In this document: positions 1 through 9,514 of the stretch, piece by piece
Numbering within the stretch: the first letter of the stretch is position 1
Layout: each line of letters opens with the position of its first letter
DNA from: an uncultured Bacilli bacterium
GTDB lineage: Bacteria; Bacillota_I; Bacilli_A; RF39; UBA660
Length of the DNA: 62,283 nt
Reading direction: 5' to 3'
NCBI GenBank assembly: GCA_910587725.1
Contig: CAJUNG010000003.1
Coordinates: 1 to 62,283 of the forward strand
Translations under genes and position numbers: made by a program
Notes under the pieces: model-generated
What the model saw: the letters and a program-made list of their open reading frames with translations, nothing else
What the model was told of the DNA's origin: nothing
Database searches by the model: none

Positions 1-21
1 TACGCATTTTTTGTAAAACAA

Positions 22-65
22 AAAATCTCCTAAAACCCTTATAAATAAAGGAATAGGGAGATTTT
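22..65 (-). terminator. Hairpin terminator after the prepilin-like gene
   Basis: The arms AAAATCTCC (22-30) and GGAGATTTT (57-65) are complementary. Read on the minus strand the hairpin runs into a T-rich stretch. It lies about 70 nt beyond the stop of the gene at 138-2738 and is the best candidate for its end. Confidence 0.55.
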
Positions 66-137
66 ATCATTCAAAAAATGATAAATTTGAGAATATAACA
101 CATATTTTTTGGTTGTTCAAGCATTTTTTAAAATTTT

Positions 138-2738
138 CTAAAATTTTAAAAATTTAATTTTACCGACACCATTTCCGGTGATATTTCCATTACTTTGGCT
201 AACTTTTGATACGCCAGAATCAACACTACTTGTTCCCCCTTGTCCACCAACACCAGAAATCGTCGTTCCTCCAGTCGTACATGTATTATGACCTGTCTTA
301 CATCCATCATATTGTTGATCGCATCCGTACTGACAGGTATTCTTAGTAGATGCACAGTCATTCCAAACTTGTTCGTATCCATGACATTGAAAGGAATGCT
401 TTCCTGAACACCTACCACAATCCCATATAGTTTCACTTCCACAGGCAGAATTTTGACAAGTTTTTGCTCTATAAGTAATACAAGCCCAATCATTTACCAT
501 TCCTGCAGCTAATACACAATCTGTCTTAGTATTATGACCCCTTGAACTATCATCAAAGTTAATACTATATTGGTTTACTACCGTCCATCCACAAGCTTCA
601 GTTTGACAAGTTTTATACAAACTACAGGAGCAACGATTACAATTTCCATTCACATATCCCCCAACACATTCATTAGGATTTCCCCATTTGCAACTGCTAC
701 AGTTGACATCCCAGTATCCTGGTTGACAGGTATTTTCTCCCGTCCAACAAGAAACAACAAAGCTTCGATTATTACTTCGTCCGCCCCCGCTTCCATTGCT
801 ACCAGCACTTCCTGATTGTCCTCCACTTTGACTAATTAAACTTCCTTTATTCGTTGGTGCATTAGGCGTTACTCCACCTAAGGAATTTCCATTTCCTCCA
901 ATTCCTCCACCAGAGCCTCCACCTCCTCCGGCACCAATTAAAAGTCTTGTTGAACCTTTCGAAATGATGGTACTTCCTCCTCCACTTCCAGAGTATCCAC
1001 TTCCACCACTTCCTACTTTTCCTATACTAAAGTTTATTGTATCTCCTTTATATAAGTATACACTTCCAACTATCGTTCCCCCTTTTCCTCCATTATTACT
1101 TCCTTGAGCTCCACTTGAGGTTATCTGATAGTATCCACTTGCATATATCTTCGTACTTCCATTCTCAGTAAATACTTTCTCATTTCCATTAACAACATCA
1201 ATTATATTGCTTCCACTCGCTGTATTTCCTGCTCCTGTTCGACTACTACAACTAACCGTATAGTTTCCCTCACTTCGTATAAGACTAGAAATTGCACTAT
1301 TTATCGTTACACTTCCATTTGTGTTTCTATAGACGACACTACTTCCATACTTACACTCTAATACTCCACCAGAAGAACCAAAGGTACCAAACCTAAACAT
1401 ACTAGAAAATGTCTCATTCATCGCACTACTTCCTAGTAATCTTCCATGGGCCTGACTAACTGGCGTAATTCCGACAACTGTCTTATCAATTTTTACTGTA
1501 TAGCACTTCGTATCACTTAAATTTCCTTCCATATCCACTGCTCGTACACATACTGGATGGTGGCTCTCTCCTAAAGTAAAGGTATTTCCACCAATATTTA
1601 CCCAACTTCCATTATCTAACTGTCGCTGATAAGTACTAATTGTAATATTATAAGCAACATTACTAGATAACGTACTCACAACATTACTAACGGACCACGA
1701 ACCAGATAAATAACTTCCTTTCGCATTACTTAACTTGTAACTTACCTTTAAATCAATTACATGAACGGTATTACTTCCTGTTCTAGTGATTCCTGCTCCT
1801 GTTTTTGCTGTACAACTTACGGTATAGCTTCCTTCTTTTTTAATATATTCATTTAACTTCTTATTAATCGTTATCTCTCCACTTTGGTTTTGATAAACTA
1901 CATTACTTCCATATTGACAAGTAATATTTACTCCACTTGGTCCATATGGGGTAAAAGTAAATAAAGTCGAAGTCAAATCATTTAAGGTAGGAGATACCAA
2001 CACTCTTCCATGCGCTTGGAATACTGGTTTTACTTCTACAATAGTTTTATCAATCTTCACGGTATAACATACCGCATCACTAATATTTCCATCAATATCG
2101 ATTGCGCGAACACATACATGATGAGACTCCTGAAGAACAAAACTATTTCCACTAAAGTCTTGCCATGCCCCTCCATCTATACTTCTCTGATAAGTGTCAA
2201 CACGAACACCAAAAAGTTGATTATGATAAAACTCTTGATAGATATTCGTACTACTCCATGTATTTTCCTTATAACTTGCACCACTGCTATTTTCGTGTCT
2301 TAATACATAATCGACTTCGTACTTACTATTATTACTTTCACATTTTGGATTATCCGTCTTATATTCTCCACAAGTAAAACAAGGGGTATATTCATACTTA
2401 TCATCTCCCGTTTTCTCAATAACGACATAACCTTCTTTACTATCACACGGTTTTCCCTTATGGTCAGTAATTTGCTCCATCTCGCCATACTTCACAATTT
2501 GTTCTAACGTAATTCTTTTATATCCACCTAAATTTTTGGGCGTAAAAGATGGGTTATCGGCAAGAAAGTCTACTGCGGATAACTTAATAGAGTCCTCTAA
2601 GGTATCATAATATTGTTTTTCAGTTTTCCCCAAAAAGTCTCTTACTGCAGGGTACGCAATCATAAAAAGTACTGGCAAAATGACCAGAATTGCCAACAGT
2701 TCAATTAATGTAAATCCCTTGTTTCTTTTGTTTTCCAT
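138..2738 (-). CDS. Prepilin-like surface protein with glycine-rich and cysteine-rich domains
   Basis: The N-terminus has a type III (class 3) prepilin signal: KRNKG followed by FTLIELLAILVILP, so cleavage would leave a mature protein starting with Phe and carrying Glu5. Then come two tandem copies of a module of about 165 residues (each with YQR..D.G.W, ESHH..CVRA, CYTVKIDKT and GSYTVSC-like motifs), a glycine-rich domain from about residue 519, and a segment of about 160 residues with 22 cysteines (nt 275-765) that interrupts the glycine-rich domain, which resumes at the C-terminus. The open frame extends to a TTG at 2783, but ATG 2738 has AGAAGG upstream and puts the prepilin motif at the usual place. 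No pilus assembly genes lie in the window. The protein is probably displayed on the surface; its function is unknown. Confidence 0.8.
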   Translation of the reverse strand: MENKRNKGFTLIELLAILVILPVLFMIAYPAVRDFLGKTEKQYYDTLEDSIKLSAVDFLADNPSFTPKNLGGYKRITLEQIVKYGEMEQITDHKGKPCDSKEGYVVIEKTGDDKYEYTPCFTCGEYKTDNPKCESNNSKYEVDYVLRHENSSGASYKENTWSSTNIYQEFYHNQLFGVRVDTYQRSIDGGAWQDFSGNSFVLQESHHVCVRAIDIDGNISDAVCYTVKIDKTIVEVKPVFQAHGRVLVSPTLNDLTSTLFTFTPYGPSGVNITCQYGSNVVYQNQSGEITINKKLNEYIKKEGSYTVSCTAKTGAGITRTGSNTVHVIDLKVSYKLSNAKGSYLSGSWSVSNVVSTLSSNVAYNITISTYQRQLDNGSWVNIGGNTFTLGESHHPVCVRAVDMEGNLSDTKCYTVKIDKTVVGITPVSQAHGRLLGSSAMNETFSSMFRFGTFGSSGGVLECKYGSSVVYRNTNGSVTINSAISSLIRSEGNYTVSCSSRTGAGNTASGSNIIDVVNGNEKVFTENGSTKIYASGYYQITSSGAQGSNNGGKGGTIVGSVYLYKGDTINFSIGKVGSGGSGYSGSGGGSTIISKGSTRLLIGAGGGGGSGGGIGGNGNSLGGVTPNAPTNKGSLISQSGGQSGSAGSNGSGGGRSNNRSFVVSCWTGENTCQPGYWDVNCSSCKWGNPNECVGGYVNGNCNRCSCSLYKTCQTEACGWTVVNQYSINFDDSSRGHNTKTDCVLAAGMVNDWACITYRAKTCQNSACGSETIWDCGRCSGKHSFQCHGYEQVWNDCASTKNTCQYGCDQQYDGCKTGHNTCTTGGTTISGVGGQGGTSSVDSGVSKVSQSNGNITGNGVGKIKFLKF

Positions 2739-2785
2739 CGCTTCTAGCCTACCTTCTATCTTTATTTTATCATGAAAAGACAAAA

Positions 2786-2807
2786 GAAAAAAGAGGAAAA
2801 TCCTCTA
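2786..2807 (-). terminator. Terminator of the ABC exporter operon
   Basis: AGAGGA-TTTT-TCCTCT followed by TTTTTCTTTT on the minus strand, overlapping the stop codon of the gene at 2805-4778. It separates the exporter from the prepilin-like gene downstream. Confidence 0.75.
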
Positions 2808-4778
2808 TTCTTCAAATTGCGAATTATAAAGTTTCGCATAAAATCCATTTTTCTTTAATAATTCATCATGTGTTCCTTGTTCGACAATATCCCCATCTTG
2901 CATTACCAAAATCAAATCAGCGTTACGAATCGTAGAAAGTCGGTGAGCAATAATAAAACTAGTTCGTCCTTGCATCAATTGGTCCATTGCCTCTTGAATT
3001 AAAAGCTCTAACCTCGTATCAACACTAGAAGTAGCTTCATCCAAAATCAAAATTTTCGGATTCTTTAAAATTACTCTCGCAATTGTTAACAATTGTTTCT
3101 GACCCTCAGAAATATTACTTGCTTCTTCATTAATTTCCATACCATAACCATCTGGTAAAGTCTTAATAAAGTGTTCAATTCGAGAAGTTCTAGCAACCGT
3201 TTCGATTTCCTCAAAAGTTGAATCTAACTTTCCATAACGAATATTATCTTCAATTGTCCCTGAAAATAACCAAGTATCTTGAAGAACCATTCCAAATAAA
3301 CTGCGAAGTTCACTTCTCGTATACTCCTGAATATTTTTGCCATCAACGGTAATCATACCTTCATCAACATCATAAAAACGCATTAATAATTTAACAATCG
3401 TCGTCTTTCCAGCCCCCGTTGGTCCAACAATCGCAATTTTTTGCCCTGGTTTTACTTTAGCACTAAAATCTTTAATGATTTTCTTATCCTCTGTATAACC
3501 GAAAGCAACCTTTTTAAACTCAACTGTTCCTTTGATTTTATCTAAATCGATATCGCCCACCTTGGTCTCTATTTCTTCTTCAGTTTCTAAAAAGGCAAAT
3601 ACCCTTTCTGCTGCTGCGGCCATAGACTGCAATAAATTAGCAATCTGAGCAATTTGAGCAATGGGTTGATTAAACTGACGAATATACTGAGAAAAAGACA
3701 AAATGTAACCAATTTCTAATTTACCTTGTATCGTTAAATAACCACCAAAAATAGAAATCATCACATATCCTAAATTCCCGATAAAACTCATAATTGGATG
3801 CATCATCCCTGATAGAAACTGACTTTTCCAAGCGGTATGATATAACTTTTCATTAGCTTCATTAAATGCCTCACGAGCTTTATCTTCTCGATTAAAAGTT
3901 TTTACAATCACATGACCTGCATAAATTTCTTCAACTTGAGAATTTACCTCTGCTAAATACTCCTGTTGCATCACAAAATACTTTTGAGAACGTCTTACTA
4001 CAAACATAATCAAAAGAAGAGAAACTGGTAAAATCAAAAGAGACGCTCCAGTTAAAATAGGAGAAATCGATAACATCATGATAATAATTCCAATCAGTGT
4101 AACAATCGAAGAAATAACTTGTGATAAACTTTGTGATAAATTATTACTTAATGTATCAATATCATTGGTTAAGATAGACAAAACTTCTCCATTAGTCCTC
4201 TCTTCAAAATATTTAAGAGGAATATGATTCATCTTAATCGATAACTCTTTTCTTAGCTTATAACTGATTCGTTCCGTAACTTCACTCATGATTAAGCTTT
4301 GGATGATAGAAAAAGAGGCACTAATAATATATAAAATGAGCAAAGTAAGCAAAATTGTCTGAATCTTATCAAAATTAATTCCCTCTCCGCCAGTAAGCTT
4401 AGAAATTAATCCTGTCGAAATTTCCGTTGTTGCACGCCCTAAAATTTTAGGACCGATAATTGAAAATACACTACTTCCAATCGCAAATAATAAACAGAAG
4501 AAAATTCCTAGGCGATATCCTTTTAAATAACGGAAAAGTTTTTTTACTGTACCTTTAAAATCATTCGCCTTCTCTCCTGGTGCCATAGGTCCTCTAGGCA
4601 TTGGTCCACTAGGCCTTTTTGGTTGTTTTTTTACTTCCTTCACTAGTTTTTGGTCTACCTTTTTTGGCTCCTCCACTTGCTTTTTTACTGTTTGCGCTTG
4701 TGGTTTTCTTTTTGCTTCCGGCATCTTTTCTTTGGCTTTCTTGCTTGCTTCTTTCTTTTGTACGTTTTCCTTTGCCAT
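2805..4778 (-). CDS. ABC exporter half-transporter, catalytically competent subunit
   Basis: Fused membrane and ATPase domains of the type IV ABC exporter class. After a Lys/Pro-rich cytoplasmic N-terminal stretch of about 80 residues there are six membrane segments, then Walker A GPTGAGKTT, signature ISEGQKQ and Walker B ILILDEATSSVD with the catalytic Glu. The signature is SEGQ rather than SGGQ. The partner gene upstream has Asp in place of the catalytic Glu, so the pair should form an asymmetric heterodimer with one degenerate ATP site, as in BmrCD or TM287/288. ATG 4778 has an excellent AAAGGAGG, although that site lies inside the upstream reading frame. Substrate unknown; a drug, lipid or peptide exporter is likely. 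Confidence 0.93.
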   Translation of the reverse strand: MAKENVQKKEASKKAKEKMPEAKRKPQAQTVKKQVEEPKKVDQKLVKEVKKQPKRPSGPMPRGPMAPGEKANDFKGTVKKLFRYLKGYRLGIFFCLLFAIGSSVFSIIGPKILGRATTEISTGLISKLTGGEGINFDKIQTILLTLLILYIISASFSIIQSLIMSEVTERISYKLRKELSIKMNHIPLKYFEERTNGEVLSILTNDIDTLSNNLSQSLSQVISSIVTLIGIIIMMLSISPILTGASLLILPVSLLLIMFVVRRSQKYFVMQQEYLAEVNSQVEEIYAGHVIVKTFNREDKAREAFNEANEKLYHTAWKSQFLSGMMHPIMSFIGNLGYVMISIFGGYLTIQGKLEIGYILSFSQYIRQFNQPIAQIAQIANLLQSMAAAAERVFAFLETEEEIETKVGDIDLDKIKGTVEFKKVAFGYTEDKKIIKDFSAKVKPGQKIAIVGPTGAGKTTIVKLLMRFYDVDEGMITVDGKNIQEYTRSELRSLFGMVLQDTWLFSGTIEDNIRYGKLDSTFEEIETVARTSRIEHFIKTLPDGYGMEINEEASNISEGQKQLLTIARVILKNPKILILDEATSSVDTRLELLIQEAMDQLMQGRTSFIIAHRLSTIRNADLILVMQDGDIVEQGTHDELLKKNGFYAKLYNSQFEE

Positions 4779-6951
4779 TCTTCATCTCCTCCTTTCCTAA
4801 TTGACTGCTTGCAATTTCACGATATACTGAGCAATTTTCTAACAATTCCTCATGTGTTCCTATCCCAACTACGCTTCCCTCATCTAAAACTAGAATTTGT
4901 TCTGCATTCATAATCGTCGAAACCCGTTGTGCAACAATTAAAATGGTTTTATCCTTCATTTCTTTCTTAATCGCACTTCTCAACGCTTGATCGGTTTTAA
5001 AATCAAGTGCCGAAAATGAATCATCAAAAATATAAATATCGGCATTTTTAGCAATCGCACGGGCAATCGAAAGACGTTGTTTCTGTCCACCAGAGACATT
5101 GCTTCCTCCTTGAGCGATATAAGAATCATAACCCTCTTCTTTTTCTTCGATAAAACTTGTCGCTTGGGCAATCTCCGCTGCTTTTTTCATTTCTTTATCG
5201 GTTAAATCGGGTTTTCCATATTTTATATTTTCTTGAATTGTACCACTAAACAAAATCCCTTTTTGAGGAACATAACCAATTTTATCATGTAACTCTTTTA
5301 GAGGAATTTCTTTAATGTTTACTCCATCCACTAAAATCTCTCCGCTTGTTGCATCAAAAAGTCGAGGGATTAAATTGATGAGTGTACTCTTTCCACTTCC
5401 TGTAGAACCAATAAATGCCGTTGTCGTTCCAGGTGTTGCTTTAAAACTAATATCACTGATGACATCATAATTCGCATCAGGATAACGAAAGGCCACTTTT
5501 TTAAACTCTACGATACCACGGTTAGAAGAAGATAACGGTTTTGTCTCTTTCGCATCTTCAATCATCGGTTTTTCTAGTATAACTTCGTCAATTCTCTTAA
5601 GGGATACAACTGCTCTTGGAATCATAATCGATACCATAGAAATCATAAGGAATGACATAATAATTTGCATAGAATATTGAATAAATGCCATCATATCTCC
5701 AAGGGCCAAGGTTCCTGCATCAATTCCTTTTGCACCAAACCATACAATTAGTAGAGCAACACCATTCATAATAAATGACATTAGTGGCATCATAAAACTC
5801 ATCATTCGGTTAACGAATAAAGAAACACGCATATATTTTTTATTTACTCCGTCAAAACGTTCTTCTTCGTGTTGTTCATTTCCAAATGCTCGAATTGGTA
5901 AAATTCCGTTTAAAATCTCACGAGAAACCAAATTTAATTTATCCACCAATTTCTGAATTACAGAGAATTTCGGAAGAACTAAAATAAATAAAGTGATAAT
6001 AATACTAAGAATGGAAAGAAGAGCAACACCGATAATCCAAGCCATCGATGCATCAGAAGACAATACTTTAAAGAGGGCTCCCACACCAATAATCGGAGCA
6101 TAAATAACCGTTCTAATAATCATCACTAGCATCATTTGAATTTGCGTAACATCATTCGTACTTCTAGTAATTAAGCTAGCAACACCAAATTTTTTCATTT
6201 CTGTATTAGAAAACGACAATACTTTCGAAAATACTCTCTCCCGTAAACTTTTAGCAAGTCCTGCTGCCATTCTTGCCCCAATAAAACCAACACTAACAGT
6301 GCAACACATACTAACAAGGGCAATTAAAATCATCTTAACCCCAGTTCTTAAAATATAATCCGTCTGGATTTTATCAGTATCCATTCCCACTGCTTTATAC
6401 TCCCCTTGAATAAAAGCAAGTACGGCACTTTCTTGAAAAGATTCTGGAATTTTTTCCATTTGTAAGGAAAACTTTGAAATAAATTCTTTCTTTGCTTCCT
6501 TTGGCATCAAAAGAAACTCTTCTAACGAAAAGTCAGCAAAAAAGGCTGCACTCATTTCACTATTTTGAAGTGCACTTAAAATTAATATCGGCTTTCTTAA
6601 AATTTCGCTAGTTCTCGCATCACGGTCACCATTCACTAAATAAATCGCTTCATTTGCTAACGCCGGATATTTTTTTACATATAGTTCATATTTATTATTT
6701 AAAAAAGAATAACTACTAAGAATAATTTGTTTTTCCTCATCACTCATCATTTCCGTTAACATCTTCATCGTACTTCGACGCATTACCTCAGGAACAGAAG
6801 AATCAATTCCACCCTGACTAATTCCAACATTAATAATATTTGAAGTATAAGTAGGTAATGATAAATCACAACTTGCCTGAATCACTAATAAGATAAAAAT
6901 CAAAAAAAGTGAGCGATAATATTTTCTTAAATATTTAAACAATGTTCTCAT
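4609..6951 (-). CDS. ABC exporter half-transporter with degenerate ATP site and Lys-rich overlapping tail
   Basis: Partner of the exporter gene at 2805-4778. TM1 (residues about 12-30) and TM2 (about 205-225) are separated by an extracytoplasmic insertion of about 165 residues, much longer than in classical exporters. The ATPase has Walker A GSTGSGKST, signature VSGGQKQR and Walker B IYIFDDSFSALD, where Asp replaces the catalytic Glu. The conserved domain ends near YREIASSQL, where related proteins usually stop; this frame stays open for about 60 more residues of Lys/Ser/Gly-rich sequence and overlaps the next gene by 170 bp in another frame. Start ATG 6951 has AGGAGGGGAAAGT upstream. The tail is predicted disordered and cytoplasmic. 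Confidence 0.92.
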   Translation of the reverse strand: MRTLFKYLRKYYRSLFLIFILLVIQASCDLSLPTYTSNIINVGISQGGIDSSVPEVMRRSTMKMLTEMMSDEEKQIILSSYSFLNNKYELYVKKYPALANEAIYLVNGDRDARTSEILRKPILILSALQNSEMSAAFFADFSLEEFLLMPKEAKKEFISKFSLQMEKIPESFQESAVLAFIQGEYKAVGMDTDKIQTDYILRTGVKMILIALVSMCCTVSVGFIGARMAAGLAKSLRERVFSKVLSFSNTEMKKFGVASLITRSTNDVTQIQMMLVMIIRTVIYAPIIGVGALFKVLSSDASMAWIIGVALLSILSIIITLFILVLPKFSVIQKLVDKLNLVSREILNGILPIRAFGNEQHEEERFDGVNKKYMRVSLFVNRMMSFMMPLMSFIMNGVALLIVWFGAKGIDAGTLALGDMMAFIQYSMQIIMSFLMISMVSIMIPRAVVSLKRIDEVILEKPMIEDAKETKPLSSSNRGIVEFKKVAFRYPDANYDVISDISFKATPGTTTAFIGSTGSGKSTLINLIPRLFDATSGEILVDGVNIKEIPLKELHDKIGYVPQKGILFSGTIQENIKYGKPDLTDKEMKKAAEIAQATSFIEEKEEGYDSYIAQGGSNVSGGQKQRLSIARAIAKNADIYIFDDSFSALDFKTDQALRSAIKKEMKDKTILIVAQRVSTIMNAEQILVLDEGSVVGIGTHEELLENCSVYREIASSQLGKEEMKNGKGKRTKERSKQESQRKDAGSKKKTTSANSKKASGGAKKGRPKTSEGSKKTTKKA

Positions 6952-7065
6952 ACTTTCCCCTCCTATTTATATTCTTATGTAAAGTGAGTAAAACTTTTTC
7001 ATAGTTTCTTATTATATTCAAATTTTATGGTAACGTCAAGAAATATACCAAAAAATTACATAATC

Positions 7066-8697
7066 TTACACATTCTTTTTCTTTTTAACGAATGTATACC
7101 AATAAAGGCAAGGAAGGAAAAAAATAGATACGATAGAAATCCATCGACTAACAGGAAATCCTCGATAAGTCAAATGATATTTCCCCTCTTTTTCAATTTT
7201 TGCGGCTAAAAATCCTCTTGCACTTTCGTAAGTAGGAATCCGTTCTCCCTCATCATCAACTAATTGATACCCATAATAAAATAATCGTGGAAGTTCAAAT
7301 TCACCTGATTTTTCTAAATGAATCACTTCGAAACTAAAGTCTGGCACCTCATCTTTTAAAATATGAACGTCATCAACAAGGGCATCTTCGATTAAAATCC
7401 CTCTTCCTCGAGAACGAAAATATGTCATATTATAGGAAGTGGAAATAGGCAAGTATTCGGTTTGCCAACCCATACCTCCATCCCACCAAAAATTCTCAAA
7501 ATCGATAAGATTCTGATTGGGAAAATGTAAAGTGAGATGAACGCCAACAATCAAAGAAATCATCACAAGGGCATCAGTAATTGAAGAAGGTTTAATCGCT
7601 TTTAAAGAAAGCGGAGCAAATAAAGAAACCGCAACAGCAACAAAAACCTGAAGTCGCCAAGGAAATTGAATCATCCGAAAGCTAGAAGGTAAAAAGTCCC
7701 AAGGAAACAAAACGGAAGTCATAATAAAACTAGCAAGTCCAAAAACTAAAAAGCCACTAGTGTATGTAGGAAAAGAGATTTTTTTCCGAAAACAATAAGT
7801 AAATACAAGTAAAATCGTTACTACCAAAGGGAAAAACATTTGAATATCATTATGGTCAGATACAGAAAAAGGGTTAACATAGTCAAATAAGGTAAGTGCA
7901 GCCCAATAAATATTTTGTGCCATCGCTCCTTCTTTGAAAACGATATAATTTCCAAATAACTTATGGCAAACAAGGGGAACTAAAAAGAATAAGGTAAGAA
8001 GAAAAACACATCCTGCTGCAGTTAAAAACGGAAGGAAAATCTCTTTTTTAAAAAACTTTTTATGGAAAGTAAGTAAGAAGAGCCCAAAAAGAAAAGTTCC
8101 ATAAACCATCACCGTTAAATGGGAAAGCATAGCCCCTGTATAACCAATAACAAACCAAGGATAAAAGTGTTTTTTATCTCCTTCTAGTAAATATAGAAGT
8201 CCTAAAAGAATCATCGGAATAAAAATAAATAAAAGTACTTCTGCATAAGCACAACGAATATAAACTTCACTAATAAAATAAGGCATCGACATATAAAATA
8301 AGCTAGAAAACAAAGCTAACTTTTCTGACTTTAAAAACTTTTTTGCCAGAAAATACATCATCATTCCCGCAAGATAAATGGTAAGAAAATGAATCACTTT
8401 AAAAACCAAAGAAATATCTGTTGTAAATGTGTTGAAGATAACCCCTGAAAAGGCCGTTACTGTATGGGCAAGTGGAGGATAAAAGATTCGACTTCCATAA
8501 CCAAAATCAGAAGCAATTGTAGGAACTATTAAACTACTACTTTTACCCGTTTCAATTAAATCTTCTATAGCTAGAACATTCGCTACATGAAAATAAGTAT
8601 CATGTCCAGAATGATAAGGATTTCGAAATATAGTTATAGATAAAAAGCAAGTAAATAAAAAAATTAAAAATAAGCTCCCCCATGTTTTCTTTTTCAT
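7066..8697 (-). CDS. Polytopic membrane protein, PTPS-related (PF10131-like) family
   Basis: Membrane protein of 543 residues with about ten to twelve hydrophobic segments, an N-terminal signal-anchor, and a first outside loop carrying YHSGHDTYFHVANVLAIED, followed by DFGYGSRIFYPPLAH. This pattern is typical of the membrane proteins annotated as 6-pyruvoyl-tetrahydropterin synthase related, which look like GT-C glycosyltransferases; the name does not imply pterin synthesis. A C-terminal soluble part of about 120 residues precedes a last membrane helix and a Lys-rich end. Start ATG 8697 has GAGGTGA. It stands alone between the exporter and the cyclophilin. A role in modifying a cell envelope polymer is inference. 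Confidence 0.7.
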   Translation of the reverse strand: MKKKTWGSLFLIFLFTCFLSITIFRNPYHSGHDTYFHVANVLAIEDLIETGKSSSLIVPTIASDFGYGSRIFYPPLAHTVTAFSGVIFNTFTTDISLVFKVIHFLTIYLAGMMMYFLAKKFLKSEKLALFSSLFYMSMPYFISEVYIRCAYAEVLLFIFIPMILLGLLYLLEGDKKHFYPWFVIGYTGAMLSHLTVMVYGTFLFGLFLLTFHKKFFKKEIFLPFLTAAGCVFLLTLFFLVPLVCHKLFGNYIVFKEGAMAQNIYWAALTLFDYVNPFSVSDHNDIQMFFPLVVTILLVFTYCFRKKISFPTYTSGFLVFGLASFIMTSVLFPWDFLPSSFRMIQFPWRLQVFVAVAVSLFAPLSLKAIKPSSITDALVMISLIVGVHLTLHFPNQNLIDFENFWWDGGMGWQTEYLPISTSYNMTYFRSRGRGILIEDALVDDVHILKDEVPDFSFEVIHLEKSGEFELPRLFYYGYQLVDDEGERIPTYESARGFLAAKIEKEGKYHLTYRGFPVSRWISIVSIFFLPCLYWYTFVKKKKNV

Positions 8698-8803
8698 CTA
8701 AAATCACCTCTACTACTCTTGAAATAGTATATCAAAGAAGAAGAATTTAGGAAAGAAAAAGAACCAATTTTTTTATCTTTACACCTTCACTTGACAAAAG
8801 CAT

Positions 8804-8832
8804 TTTACATTCTATTCTTTCCTTGTTATAAT
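8804..8832 (+). promoter_or_regulatory. Sigma-A promoter of the cyclophilin gene
   Basis: -35 TTTACA (8804-8809), 17-bp spacer, -10 TATAAT (8827-8832). A TTGACA at 8791-8796 is 30 bp from the -10 and is too far to serve it. Confidence 0.8.
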
Positions 8833-8851
8833 AAATTTAAGGAGGAGAAAT

Positions 8852-9424
8852 ATGAAAAAGAAAATAGTATATGGATTTACCTTATTTTTGTTTCTATTCA
8901 TGTTAACGGGGTGTGGAAGTGAAAAGATAGAAAAAACAAAAGTGCTAATGAAGGTCAAAGACTATGGAGAAATCACAATCGAGCTAGACCCAACTTATGC
9001 AAAAAAAACGGTTGAAAATTTTAAGGAACTAGTTAGTAGTGGCTTTTATAATGGACTGACCTTTCATCGAATTATTGATGGATTTATGATTCAAGGTGGA
9101 GACCCAGAAGGAACTGGTTTTGGTGGAAGTAGTAAAACAATTAAGGGAGAATTTAGTGAAAATGGTGTAACTAATCCATTAAAACATACCCGTGGAGTCA
9201 TATCGATGGCAAGAAGTGGAAATCCAGATTCTGCAAGTAGTCAATTTTTTATTGTTCATGAGGATAGCCCTCATTTAGATGGATCGTATGCTTCTTTTGG
9301 TATCGTATTAAGTGGAATGGAAGTCGTCGATGAAATCGTTAAAAATACAAAGGTAGAAGATGATGATGGAACGGTATTAAAGAAAAATCAACCAATAATC
9401 GAATCAATCGAAATCATAGAATAA
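8852..9424 (+). CDS. Lipoprotein peptidyl-prolyl cis-trans isomerase (cyclophilin type)
   Basis: Residues 1-21 are a lipoprotein signal with lipobox LTGC, so Cys21 should be lipidated and the enzyme should sit on the outer face of the membrane. Residues 30-190 are a complete small cyclophilin: FHRIIDGFMIQGGD with the catalytic Arg, ISMARSGNPDSASSQFFI, and SYASFG where many cyclophilins carry a drug-binding Trp. The probable role is folding of exported proteins, which fits the many secreted surface proteins in this window. AAGGAGGAG precedes ATG 8852 and a good promoter lies just upstream. It is transcribed alone, convergent with asnS. Gene symbols vary (ppiB-like), so none is assigned. Confidence 0.93.
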   Translation: MKKKIVYGFTLFLFLFMLTGCGSEKIEKTKVLMKVKDYGEITIELDPTYAKKTVENFKELVSSGFYNGLTFHRIIDGFMIQGGDPEGTGFGGSSKTIKGEFSENGVTNPLKHTRGVISMARSGNPDSASSQFFIVHEDSPHLDGSYASFGIVLSGMEVVDEIVKNTKVEDDDGTVLKKNQPIIESIEIIE

Positions 9425-9473
9425 AAAGGACTGGTACGAAATTAGAAAGATAGTTTCGCATCAGTCCTTTTTT
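9423..9473. terminator. Bidirectional terminator between cyclophilin gene and asnS
   Basis: AAAAAGGACTG (9423-9433) pairs with CAGTCCTTTTT (9462-9472); both strands end in T runs. A second smaller hairpin, AAAGAGGA/TCCTCTTT, lies at about 9484-9510 before the asnS stop. Confidence 0.8.
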
Positions 9474-9514
9474 GTAACAAATAAAGAGGACTTTTTCTAG
9501 TTCCTCTTTTTTTC

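Noticed and set aside
8791..8796. TTGACA upstream of the cyclophilin gene as its -35 box
   Set aside because: It is 30 bp from TATAAT; TTTACA at 8804-8809 gives the correct 17-bp spacing.
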